The notes: a model not told the origin generated them from the sequence alone. A stretch of DNA of 6,948 nucleotides from S146-42 sp965371965 (GCA_965371965.1 CBDVAM010000162.1:1-6948), one strand, 5' to 3'; counted from the first letter of the stretch, positions 1-5,752 are shown. Program-made: numbers and translations.

Positions 1-91
1 TGCTGCCCGCCGCGCCGAGCCCGCTCATCTGAGCACTCGCCGCACCAACGCACAGAGCCGTACCCGCAACAAACGCAATCTGCTTCTTCAT
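1..91 (-). CDS. Secreted protein of unknown function, N-terminal fragment
   Basis: Only the first 30 codons lie in the window; the gene runs off the left edge. The translation begins MKKQIAFVAGTALCVGAASA and continues QMSGLGAAGS. This is a textbook Sec signal peptide: two lysines, a hydrophobic core of about 14 residues, and an A-S-A cleavage motif before the Gln at residue 21. The mature protein is therefore exported. The start is well supported by an AGGAG Shine-Dalgarno (plus-strand CTCCT, 100-104) eight bases upstream of the ATG. The mature function cannot be judged from ten residues. An inverted repeat (133-147) lies in the probable 5' leader, and a TATATT -10-like hexamer (plus 216-221) lies further up, with no clear -35. 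Signal peptide and start are seen directly; anything beyond export is unknown. Confidence 0.75.
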   Translation of the reverse strand, partial: MKKQIAFVAGTALCVGAASAQMSGLGAAGS

Positions 92-99
92 CTTTTTCG

Positions 100-104
100 C
101 TCCT
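100..104 (-). promoter_or_regulatory. Shine-Dalgarno of the secreted-protein gene
   Basis: AGGAG on the minus strand, eight bases before the ATG at 91-89. It fixes the start of a gene otherwise represented by only 30 codons. Confidence 0.7.
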
Positions 105-132
105 ACTTCAAACCTTCTTCTCTCTGACACCC

Positions 133-147
133 CGGGGAAACTCCCCG
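133..147. other. Perfect 6-bp inverted repeat in the leader of the secreted-protein gene
   Basis: CGGGGA, AAC, TCCCCG form a perfect stem with a three-base loop, about 42 bases upstream of the minus-strand ATG. It could be a 5' leader hairpin or a small operator. There is no T-run on either side, so it is not a convincing terminator. Confidence 0.4.
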
Positions 148-702
148 AGACGACCCAACCAGTCAACCGGCGTGCAAACCCACCGAGGGCTCGGAACCGA
201 TTTCATACGAACTGCAATATACACCCTCCCCACGCCCGCGCATAGATCAAATCCGGCGATAGATCGAATTTTGTTTGCCGGATCGGAACATTCGGGCATT
301 TTCACGGATGTTCTGCAACGATTCCTCCGTATCGGCATGTCCGATACTTGCCATCTTCCCTATTCTCACAGCAACCCACATGCCGTACAGGCAGTGAAAA
401 CCGTTCGCCAAGTCCCGAGATCTCTGCTCTTCTCGATCGCTTTGGCGGCTGGCAGCGATGTGCGGGGCGTACCGCCGACACGGGGCCGATGCTCGGCTTG
501 AGGCTCGAACGCCGCAGTTGCTCCGCTTGGGTAACCAGATCACAGCCCTGTTCTGGCGAGCAGGGCTTTCCAAAGCGGAAAGTGGCCGCGACCCGAGGGA
601 ATCTCGGTCCAACTCGCAGGGTCGAGACCTGTCGACAGTCGTGGCTTGGCTTGACGCTCCTATTTGTCGTTGCTCGATGGTTGTTCGAATAGGGGTTGCA
701 CA
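148..702. other. Long intergenic stretch without a convincing gene
   Basis: About 555 bases between the divergent secreted-protein and methyltransferase genes. Open frames exist on both strands, but their translations are rich in Arg, Ser, Pro and Cys, show no recognisable domain and lack good ribosome binding sites, so I treat them as chance frames. Visible structure includes a TCCGGC/GCCGGA inverted repeat with a 19-base loop near 250-281 and a cluster of hairpins at 544-636. No tRNA, rRNA or other RNA family was recognised. The stretch is long for this compact window, so an unannotated RNA or a decayed gene remains possible. Confidence 0.5.
544..636. other. Cluster of four short hairpins upstream of the methyltransferase
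   Basis: Four successive inverted repeats occur within 93 bases. AGCCCTG (544-550) pairs with CAGGGCT (561-567). CTTTCC (566-571) pairs with GGAAAG (577-582) across AAAGC. GACC(C)GAG (590-597) pairs with CTCGGTC (603-609), with one bulged C. GTCGA (621-625) pairs with TCGAC (632-636). The first two share bases 566-567, so they compete in part. The cluster lies 67-159 bases before the methyltransferase ATG, where a leader RNA or small RNA could lie. Stems of 5-7 bp are common by chance in GC-rich DNA, so function is only a suggestion. Confidence 0.3.
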
Positions 703-1398
703 ATGAGCACAAACGCTACCAACACGGTCAAGAAAATCTGGGACAAGAACATTCAGGACGAGATCCGATTCTGGCGCCACATTTTCGAGACCAAAGGGCT
801 CCGCTGGCCAGAGGAGTACCGTGAGCGGCAGAATCCACAGCGATCGCTTCAGACATACATCACCGAGACGTTCGACGTCCCAGACGGCATGCCCGTCCGG
901 ATTCTCGATGTGGGAGCGGGTCCGCTGACGCCATTGGGCAAGGTGTGAGGCAATCGCCGGATCGAGATCTGCGCAACCGATGCCCTCGCCGATGCGTACA
1001 GCGCATTGCTTGATGAGTCTGACATCGAGCCTCTGGTCAAGACAGAGCAGTGCGATGCGGAGAAGCTGGTCGAGAGGTTCGGGTGCGCGTCCTTCGACAT
1101 CGCGCACGCCAAGAACTGCCTGGATCACTGCTATGACCCGGTCGTGGCGATCTGCGAGATGGTGCGGGTGATCCGGCCCGGTGGGCTGATCTACCTTGGG
1201 CACAACTACAACGAAGGCGAACACCGGAAATACATCGGGCTTCACCAGTGGAACTTCTGTGACGATGGCGATCGGTTGATCCTTTGGCGCGGCGATCATC
1301 GCGTTGATGTATTCGATCAGATCGCCGAACCAATCGAGACACGCATCAAGAACGTCGACGATCGCTGGCTATCGGTATGGATCACGCGCAAGCAATAG
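703..1398 (+). pseudogene. Class I SAM-dependent methyltransferase interrupted by an in-frame TGA
   Basis: One reading frame of 231 codons plus a TAG stop, with a TGA at codon 82 (946-948). The homology-like pattern continues in the same frame on both sides, so this is a nonsense change and not a frameshift. Seen: an N-terminal region with WDKNIQDEIRFWRH (13-26); SAM motif I ILDVGAGP (67-74); the motif II acid in CATDALAD (90-97); the post-motif FDIAHAKNCLDH (131-142); RVIRPGGLIYLGH (154-166); and a GLHQWNF motif (179-185). The family, as I recall it, has a Trp near the position after LGKV, and TGA is one base from TGG. Start: ATG 703 with AGGGG seven bases upstream; an upstream ATG at 664 has no good site. 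The substrate is unknown. As written, translation would stop just after motif I and give an inactive 81-residue peptide. A sequencing error or programmed readthrough remains possible. Confidence 0.75.
946..948 (+). other. In-frame TGA at codon 82 of the methyltransferase
   Basis: The frame reads GGC AAG GTG TGA GGC AAT CGC, and it stays open from the TGA to the TAG at 1396-1398. TGA also ends the pyrophosphatase, NYN and zinc-ribbon genes, so it is not reassigned genome-wide. Confidence 0.85.
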
Positions 1399-1422
1399 GC
1401 GATCGGTCGACAAGACATCGCA

Positions 1423-1454
1423 GCAGCAGAGCCGCCCAAACGCGCCTCTGCTGC
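1423..1454. terminator. Bidirectional hairpin between convergent methyltransferase and pyrophosphatase genes
   Basis: GCAGCAGAG (1423-1431) pairs perfectly with CTCTGCTGC (1446-1454). After a C-C mismatch, CGC (1433-1435) pairs with GCG (1442-1444) around a CCAAAC loop. It lies in the 86-base gap between two convergent 3' ends, where a shared terminator is expected. T-richness is weak on both sides (GTTCTCATT on the plus strand), so it may act as a 3'-end stabiliser and not as a strong intrinsic terminator. Confidence 0.6.
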
Positions 1455-1484
1455 GTTCTCATTCCTGGACCGCTGCTCGCTCGC

Positions 1485-4331
1485 TCAGTTCAGCCCGATC
1501 AGATCGCCGATCACCGGCCCATACTTGACGATCAGCCCCGCGAAGACGACCGAGACGATCGAGATGAGCTTGATGAGGATGTTGAGGCTCGGCCCGGAAG
1601 TATCCTTGAATGGGTCGCCCACGGTGTCGCCGACGACCGTTGCCTTGTGATCGTCCGAGCCCTTGCCGTAGATGAACTTGTCACCCGCTCCGGTCCGAAT
1701 CATCTCCTCGGCCCTTGCCAAGAGAGAGGGGCGGATGGCCTCGGGGATCTTCTCGCGAGCCGACGCGTCGTTGACCGCGTCGTGTGCGGAGATGCTGCCG
1801 TAGGACTCGATTAGCTTCTTGGCATTGTCCCACGCGCCGCCGGCGTTGGCCATGAAGACCGCGAGCGCGAACCCGCTGGTCAGCCCGCCCGCGAGCATGC
1901 CCATGACCCCGGGCACGCTGAGCACCAGTCCCACTCCAACGGGCACCGAGATCGCCAGGATCGCCGGGATCACCATCTCTCGCTGCGCCCCAGCCGTCGA
2001 GATGCTCACACACTCGGCGTAGTCGGGGTACTGAATGCCCTCGAACTCAACCTGCTTGGGCCACTTCATCGGGTCGGCGATGTCGCTCTCTGACATGCCC
2101 TGGGCGCGGAACGCCTCGCGCATCTTGGCGAACTGACGCCGGCACTCGCCCATCATCGCGTACGCCGCACGCCCCACGGCGCTCATGGTGAGTGCACAGA
2201 AGAGGAATGCGAGGAGCACGCCGATGAAGATCCCGCTTAGCAGGCGCGGGTTGGTGATGGTGACGTCGTAAAACGCCAGAACGTCCTTGAGGCGACCGGC
2301 CTTGGTGTTGATCACCTCGAAGGTCGTGACGGCGTTGTTCGCGCCGACCTTTCCGGCCAGCACCACCTCCCGTTTGGTCGAATCGAAGCGGTTCAGCGAA
2401 AACGCGCGATCCGGCGTCGTGCCCTCTGGGACATCGCTGTGCTGCATGCTGACCGAATAGGCTCGAAACGCGGTTCCAGGCTTGATGGCTCCCAGATCGT
2501 GCGGGCCCATCTGCTCGCGCTCAACAAGCATCCCGCCGACGACTTCGAGCTCATCGCCGGGAGTCGGCGGGGCCGGAATCGCATCCGGATTGTTCGGATC
2601 GGGCACGACGGCGGCGGGCTCCTTGTAGGCAATAGCGAACTTGCCGTGTCCCTGATAGACCGCGACCGCCCAGTCCTGCTCGGCGAAGACAAAGCTCGAG
2701 TCGTTCTGCTCGTAGTAGGTCACCGCCTGCGTGCCGATCTGGATCTGCACGATCTGGACATACGCCGCGAACAGTGCCAGCGCCGTCAGCGCCGCCGACC
2801 CGATGGCGAACCCCTTGCCAGTCGCGGCGGTGGTGTTGCCCAGGCTGTCGAGCATGTCGGTGCGCTCACGAACGAACGCGGGCTGGCCGGTCATCTCGGC
2901 GTTGCCGCCGGCGTTGTCGGCGATTGGCCCGTAGGCGTCGGTTGCAAGCGTGATGCCCAACGTGCTCAGCATGCCGACCGCGGCGATGCCCACGCCGTAA
3001 AGCCCCATCAGGAAGTTCTCGTTGCCGCCGGCAAAGGTGAACGCCGCGATGATCGCAACCACGATGGTCAGCAGGCTCGCCCAGGTCGACTTCATGCCCT
3101 CAGCGATTCCGGCGATGATGACCGTCGCGGGACCCGTCAGCGCCTGCTCTGCGATGCGCTTTGTCGGCTTGTGCTCGTACGAGGTGTAATACTCGGTCGC
3201 GTGGGCGATGACCAGACCCGAGAGCAGGCCGGCAAAGATCGCACCGCCGAGCCCCCAGGCCGTGGTGACCCCCTGCAGGCCCGACGCCGTGCCCGGGTTG
3301 ACCAGTGTGTTCAGCAGCCCAAACGCGCCGACGAGGACAAGCGCACTGGCGACATAGACGCCCCGGTGCAGGCTCTTGAGCAGCTGCGCGAACGAGGCGC
3401 CCTCCTTGGCCTTGACGGCGAAGATGCCGATGACCGATGCGAAGATGCCGAATCCCGCGAGCGCGAGCGGGGCCGCCGCGAGGTTCATCGCGAGCGCCGC
3501 GTCGCCCCTTGGCAAGCTCATCGCCGCCGCCGCCCCGAGGGCCATCGTGGCCAGGATCGAGCCGTAGTAGCTCTCGTACAGGTCCGCGCCCATGCCCGCG
3601 ACGTCGCCCACGTTGTCGCCCACGTTGTCGGCGATGGTGGCCGGGTTGCGCGCGTCGTCCTCGGGAATCCCCGCCTCGACCTTGCCGACCAGGTCAGCGC
3701 CGACGTCGGCGGCCTTGGTGTAGATGCCCCCACCGACGCGGGCGAACAACGCCTGGGTGCTCGCGCCCATGCCGTAGCTGAGCATGATGGTCGTGATCTG
3801 GGCGACGCCTCCGGTGATGCCGAACTGCTCGCCGAATGCGTTGAACAGGAAGAACCAGAGGGAGGCATCGAGCAGAGCCATGCCGACAACGTTGAGGCCC
3901 ATCACAGCGCCGGAGCGAAACGCGACGGTCAGGCCAGCGTTCAGCGATTCCTTCACGGCCGCTGTCGTGCGAGCGCTGGCGTTGGTCGCCATCTTCATCC
4001 CACGCCATCCGCACAAGCCCGAGAGCAGCCCTGCGATCGGCACACCAATCATGGTCTGCCAAGGCTGGAGCTTGAGGACCCAGAGCAAGGCCAAAACCCC
4101 AACGAGCACGACAAAGACCGCCGCCACGACCTTGTACTGGCGAACCAGATAGGCCATCGCGCCGTCGCGGACGGCCTGGGCGATCCGCTTCATCTCGTCG
4201 TCGCCCTCGGATTGCTTCATCACGCCGATAGAGAAAACCTGGGCCATGATGAGCGCCAGCAGCCCCCCCGCGGGCGCGAGGAAGTACGGCCAAGGAATCT
4301 GATCCATCGCGCCAAGCGTCAAGCCAACCAT
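1485..4331 (-). CDS. hppA: Membrane-bound ion-translocating pyrophosphatase, probably K+-dependent and Na+-type, with two loop insertions
   Basis: Hydrolyses pyrophosphate in the cytoplasm and uses the energy to pump Na+ and/or H+ across a multi-helix membrane domain. Hallmarks seen: DVGADLVGKVE (209-219), DNVGDNVGDVAGMGAD (235-250), DNAGGNAEM (472-480), GGAWDNAKK (831-839) and GDTVGDPFKDTSGPSLN (901-917). GNTTAATGKG (498-507) has Ala, not Lys, after GNTT, the mark of K+-dependent members. DLYESYYG (250-257) puts a Glu at the position usual in Na+-pumping members. At 948 residues it exceeds the usual 650-800, owing to a segment at about 533-690 between the helices near 507-530 and 694-716, and another at about 843-888 before GKGS. 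Start: ATG 4331 with GGGGAG nine bases upstream; Met9 lacks a site. A TATAGA -10-like hexamer (plus 4367-4372) has no good -35. The rpsU terminator separates it from rpsU, so it is probably transcribed alone. Confidence 0.95.
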   Translation of the reverse strand: MVGLTLGAMDQIPWPYFLAPAGGLLALIMAQVFSIGVMKQSEGDDEMKRIAQAVRDGAMAYLVRQYKVVAAVFVVLVGVLALLWVLKLQPWQTMIGVPIAGLLSGLCGWRGMKMATNASARTTAAVKESLNAGLTVAFRSGAVMGLNVVGMALLDASLWFFLFNAFGEQFGITGGVAQITTIMLSYGMGASTQALFARVGGGIYTKAADVGADLVGKVEAGIPEDDARNPATIADNVGDNVGDVAGMGADLYESYYGSILATMALGAAAAMSLPRGDAALAMNLAAAPLALAGFGIFASVIGIFAVKAKEGASFAQLLKSLHRGVYVASALVLVGAFGLLNTLVNPGTASGLQGVTTAWGLGGAIFAGLLSGLVIAHATEYYTSYEHKPTKRIAEQALTGPATVIIAGIAEGMKSTWASLLTIVVAIIAAFTFAGGNENFLMGLYGVGIAAVGMLSTLGITLATDAYGPIADNAGGNAEMTGQPAFVRERTDMLDSLGNTTAATGKGFAIGSAALTALALFAAYVQIVQIQIGTQAVTYYEQNDSSFVFAEQDWAVAVYQGHGKFAIAYKEPAAVVPDPNNPDAIPAPPTPGDELEVVGGMLVEREQMGPHDLGAIKPGTAFRAYSVSMQHSDVPEGTTPDRAFSLNRFDSTKREVVLAGKVGANNAVTTFEVINTKAGRLKDVLAFYDVTITNPRLLSGIFIGVLLAFLFCALTMSAVGRAAYAMMGECRRQFAKMREAFRAQGMSESDIADPMKWPKQVEFEGIQYPDYAECVSISTAGAQREMVIPAILAISVPVGVGLVLSVPGVMGMLAGGLTSGFALAVFMANAGGAWDNAKKLIESYGSISAHDAVNDASAREKIPEAIRPSLLARAEEMIRTGAGDKFIYGKGSDDHKATVVGDTVGDPFKDTSGPSLNILIKLISIVSVVFAGLIVKYGPVIGDLIGLN
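1668..1805 (-). other. Region encoding the ~46-residue cytoplasmic insertion near the pyrophosphatase active site
   Basis: Residues about 843-888 separate GGAWDNAKK from GKGSDDHKA, which in shorter family members lie close together. This is the cytoplasmic loop between helices 15 and 16. The insert is charged and looks helical (REKIPEAIRPSLLARAEEMI, 859-878), so it could cap or regulate the catalytic site. Boundaries are approximate. Confidence 0.55.
2262..2735 (-). other. Region encoding the ~158-residue extracytoplasmic loop insertion of the pyrophosphatase
   Basis: Residues about 533-690 follow the GNTTAA-bearing helix and precede the helix that starts near TNPRLLSG. In the known 16-helix fold this is the loop between helices 12 and 13, on the outer face. 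The segment is hydrophilic, with a proline-rich stretch (572-593, including IPAPPTPGDE) and alternating polar and hydrophobic stretches that suggest beta structure. Boundaries are approximate because they rest on remembered family spacing and not on an alignment. Confidence 0.6.
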
Positions 4332-4412
4332 GAGAGATTGCTCCCCATTTGCCGGTTTCCCGGGTGTCTATACCAAGAAATGTTCGGGCAACGGTCGCCC
4401 CCGAGTTTGGAA

Positions 4413-4430
4413 GGGGCAAAGCATAGCCCC
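4413..4430. other. Small inverted repeat upstream of the pyrophosphatase gene
   Basis: GGGGC and GCCCC flank an eight-base AAAGCATA. It sits 80-100 bases upstream of the pyrophosphatase ATG and could be a leader hairpin or operator. It is short and may be chance. Confidence 0.25.
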
Positions 4431-4454
4431 ATCCTGATACGCCGTGCGAATCGC

Positions 4455-4481
4455 CAGGAATCTACCCTGTTCTACAGGAAT
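4455..4481. promoter_or_regulatory. Palindrome flanked by direct repeats between rpsU and the pyrophosphatase gene
   Basis: CCTGT-TCT-ACAGG (4466-4478) is a perfect inverted repeat, and CAGGAAT occurs twice with a 20-base offset (4455-4461 and 4475-4481). It lies downstream of the rpsU terminator and about 135 bases before the pyrophosphatase start, a plausible place for an operator acting on that gene. No regulator can be named. Confidence 0.3.
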
Positions 4482-4530
4482 GGGTCCATGAGAGCCGCCT
4501 GTCGCCTGCTGGGCTTCTTGGCGCGTAAGC

Positions 4531-4561
4531 AAAAAACCCAGGGGCCTTGGGGCACCCTGGG
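4531..4561 (-). terminator. Rho-independent terminator of rpsU
   Basis: On the minus strand, CCCAGGG (4561-4555) pairs with CCCTGGG (4543-4537). Inner GCC/GGC pairs around a TTGG-type loop and one bulged base extend the stem. It is followed immediately by TTTTTT (4536-4531). A GC-rich stem plus a six-T tract 30 bases after the rpsU stop is a classic intrinsic terminator. It insulates the pyrophosphatase gene downstream. Confidence 0.88.
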
Positions 4562-4590
4562 CTCTGGTTGGTTGCTCGAAATATCGCCGT

Positions 4591-4776
4591 CTATTCGTCC
4601 TTGAAACGCCGGGTCTGGCTCTTGCGCATCGCTCGGCGTCTGCGCTCGGACGGCTTCTCGTAGTATTCCTTGCGCTTGATGTCCTTGGTGAGACCCTCTT
4701 TCTCGCAGAGCTTCTTGAAGCGCCGCATCATCTGCTCGACGCTCTCGCCGCTGCGTGACTTGATCCTGATCGCCAT
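4591..4776 (-). CDS. rpsU: Small ribosomal subunit protein bS21
   Basis: A 61-residue basic protein of the 30S platform, located near the 3' end of 16S rRNA where the Shine-Dalgarno helix forms. Seen: it starts MAIRIKSRSGESVEQMMRRF, then FKKLCEKEG, KDIKRKEYYEKPSERRRRAM and an Arg/Lys-rich tail ending RRFKDE. Order, length and composition match bS21 throughout. Start: ATG at 4776 with GAGG six bases upstream. An upstream in-frame ATG would add 33 residues unlike the family and would lie in the promoter. Expression: a promoter at 4844-4872 (TTGACC, 17 bases, TTTACT) places the transcript 5' end near 4837, and a strong terminator follows at 4531-4561, so this looks like a single-gene unit. It is divergent from the NYN gene. 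Confidence 0.95.
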   Translation of the reverse strand: MAIRIKSRSGESVEQMMRRFKKLCEKEGLTKDIKRKEYYEKPSERRRRAMRKSQTRRFKDE

Positions 4777-4810
4777 GCGTGTCCTCGCTGGGGGCCTGAA
4801 AGGGGTCAAA

Positions 4811-4823
4811 CGGGATGATCCCG
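4811..4823. promoter_or_regulatory. 13-base near-perfect palindrome in the rpsU/NYN control region
   Basis: CGGGAT-G-ATCCCG is symmetrical about a single central base. It lies in the rpsU leader and overlaps the GC-rich hairpin at 4820-4837 by four bases, so in RNA the two stems cannot form together. It could be a DNA operator for a dimeric regulator or half of a leader switch. Confidence 0.35.
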
Positions 4824-5594
4824 CCCTGCGGGGCGGGGAGGGGAGTAAAGCATGGCAAAGAGAGCCGGTCAACATCCGTATCCTCTTGCGTGCTCCTCAT
4901 CGACGCCTACAACGTGCTTCACGCGACCGGCGTGCTCCCGCCGGAGTTTGCCGATATCGACCTGGCGGGCCTGGTCGCCCTGCTCGCCCAGACCCGCTAC
5001 GCCGCCACCCCCACCACCATCGTCTGCGACGGCGTCCGCCCCGGGGTCGGGCACGCCGGGCCCAGTGCGACGATGATCGGCGACGTGCGGGTCCTCTACG
5101 CCGGCGGCGGGCGCGAGGCCGACGACGAGATCGAGCGCCTGCTCGAGGTCACCAGCTTCGCCAGCCGCCTGCTCGTGGTGAGTTCGGACAAGCGGATCCA
5201 GCGTGCCGCCAGGCGTCGGCGGGCGGGCTGGACGCGGAGTTCGACCTTTCTCGAAGAGATCGCGCGGGATCTGAGGCGCAAGCGGGTAGAGCCCCTGCCC
5301 AAGTGGGTCCACGAGATCCCGCTGGGGACCGATGGGGTTGCCCATTGGATGCGGGAGTTTGGGCTGCCCGAGGATTGGGGGCCGACGGTAGAGGCGGAAG
5401 ACCTGATCGAGGCGTCGGATGATGATGCTGACAAGAGGTCTCCGATCGCACCCGCGAGCGGGGGTGGCCGGACTGATTCAATCGCCGGCAAGAACCTCTC
5501 TCGCCCACCTGTCGTGCTGGACGACCGCACGCGCAAGCTGATCGAGGAGCACGCGATCGATCCGGATGACTTGGATATGAGCAAGTGGATGTGA
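4815..5594 (+). CDS. NYN/PIN-like RNase of the YacP (Rae1-like) family
   Basis: Likely a metal-dependent endoribonuclease. The best-studied relative, B. subtilis Rae1 (YacP), cuts mRNA on the ribosome; transferring that role here is inference. Seen, numbered from ATG 4815: LLIDAYNVLH (27-36) with the first catalytic Asp30; IVCDGVR (69-75); GGGREADDEIERLLE (97-111) with Asp103/Asp104; LLVVSSDKRIQRAA (119-132) with Asp125; then FLEEIARDL. The last 90 residues leave the domain: an acidic linker (DDDAD) and a final DDRTRKLIEEHAIDPDDLDM tail. The start is uncertain. ATG 4815 has only a weak AGGGG; the domain begins at 4893, so GTG 4890 (giving 234 residues) may be the real start. A strongly preceded ATG at 4852 is in the wrong frame. 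The gene is divergent from rpsU, and a hairpin follows the stop. Confidence 0.85.
   Translation: MIPPCGAGRGVKHGKESRSTSVSSCVLLIDAYNVLHATGVLPPEFADIDLAGLVALLAQTRYAATPTTIVCDGVRPGVGHAGPSATMIGDVRVLYAGGGREADDEIERLLEVTSFASRLLVVSSDKRIQRAARRRRAGWTRSSTFLEEIARDLRRKRVEPLPKWVHEIPLGTDGVAHWMREFGLPEDWGPTVEAEDLIEASDDDADKRSPIAPASGGGRTDSIAGKNLSRPPVVLDDRTRKLIEEHAIDPDDLDMSKWM
4820..4837 (-). promoter_or_regulatory. GC-rich hairpin at the predicted 5' end of the rpsU transcript
   Basis: CCCGCCC (4820-4826), TGCG and GGGCGGG (4831-4837) give a 7-bp all-GC stem with a tetraloop. A transcript start predicted about seven bases past the -10 box falls at roughly 4837, so the rpsU mRNA would open with this stem. That could protect the 5' end or act in autogenous control. 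The placement depends on the promoter call. Confidence 0.4.
4844..4872 (-). promoter_or_regulatory. Sigma-70-type promoter for rpsU
   Basis: On the minus strand, TTGACC (4872-4867; five of six to the -35 consensus), a 17-base spacer, then TTTACT (4849-4844; four of six to the -10). The spacer is optimal, and the site lies 68 bases before the rpsU ATG. It is the best promoter pattern found in the window. It overlaps the 5' part of the longest NYN reading frame. Confidence 0.6.
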
Positions 5595-5595
5595 A

Positions 5596-5631
5596 GATCG
5601 GTGCTGATCCGATCATCGCCCATCGAGCACC
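5596..5631 (+). terminator. Competing hairpins just after the NYN gene
   Basis: Directly after the TGA, GATCGG (5596-5601) can pair with CCGATC (5609-5614). Alternatively GGTGCTGAT (5600-5608) can pair with ATC(G)AGCACC (5622-5631) with one bulge. Both cannot form at once. No T-tract follows, so this may be a 3'-end stabiliser or Rho-type end and not an intrinsic terminator. Confidence 0.35.
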
Positions 5632-5649
5632 AGAGTGATACGGCGCGTG

Positions 5650-5677
5650 CCATGGCCACGGCTCTGCGTGGCTATGG
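5650..5677 (+). repeat. GCTCTG-loop hairpin repeat, copy 1
   Basis: CCATGGCCACG (5650-5660), loop GCTCTG (5661-5666), CGTGGCTATGG (5667-5677). The stem has 11 pairs, one a G-T wobble. It lies 55 bases after the NYN stop and about 160 bases before the zinc-ribbon gene. A second, diverged copy with the same loop is at 6877-6912. From memory, similar hairpins are scattered in planctomycete genomes; this was not verified. Confidence 0.7.
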
Positions 5678-5692
5678 ACTTGTGGCTATGGA
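5668..5692 (+). repeat. Duplicated right arm of hairpin copy 1
   Basis: GTGGCTATGGA occurs at 5668-5678 and again at 5682-5692, an 11-base perfect direct repeat with a 14-base period. Either copy could pair with the left arm at 5650-5659, giving alternative stems. Confidence 0.6.
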
Positions 5693-5752
5693 TTCATGCC
5701 CGCATCGCAGCCCCTTCTCGCATCAGCATACAACTCGCTCCACGGTCGAACA

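Noticed and set aside
302..712. Several 80-140 codon frames on both strands in the left intergenic region
   Set aside because: Composition is rich in Arg, Ser, Pro and Cys with no motif, and starts lack ribosome sites. They look like chance frames.
946..948. TGA as selenocysteine or as a reassigned Trp codon
   Set aside because: TGA ends three other genes here, no family with Sec at this position is known to me, and I saw no convincing SECIS stem just downstream. A nonsense change or read error is simpler.
247..1299. 350-codon open frame antisense to the methyltransferase
   Set aside because: The translation has no recognisable domain and no credible ribosome binding site, while the plus strand carries clear methyltransferase motifs over the same bases.
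2439..4604. 721-codon open frame antisense to the pyrophosphatase gene
   Set aside because: It is the mirror of a strongly coding GC-rich gene; the translation is Arg/Asp/Gly-rich, has no domain, and extends through the rpsU terminator. Long antisense frames are expected here.
4591..4875. 94-residue version of bS21
   Set aside because: The additional 33 residues are unlike bS21 and would lie in the promoter and leader; the ATG at 4776 has a good site and matches the family N-terminus.
4852..5076. 74-codon frame starting at ATG 4852 with a good Shine-Dalgarno
   Set aside because: It runs out of frame through the NYN domain and gives a Pro/Ser/Arg-rich translation. The upstream purine string overlaps the minus-strand rpsU promoter.
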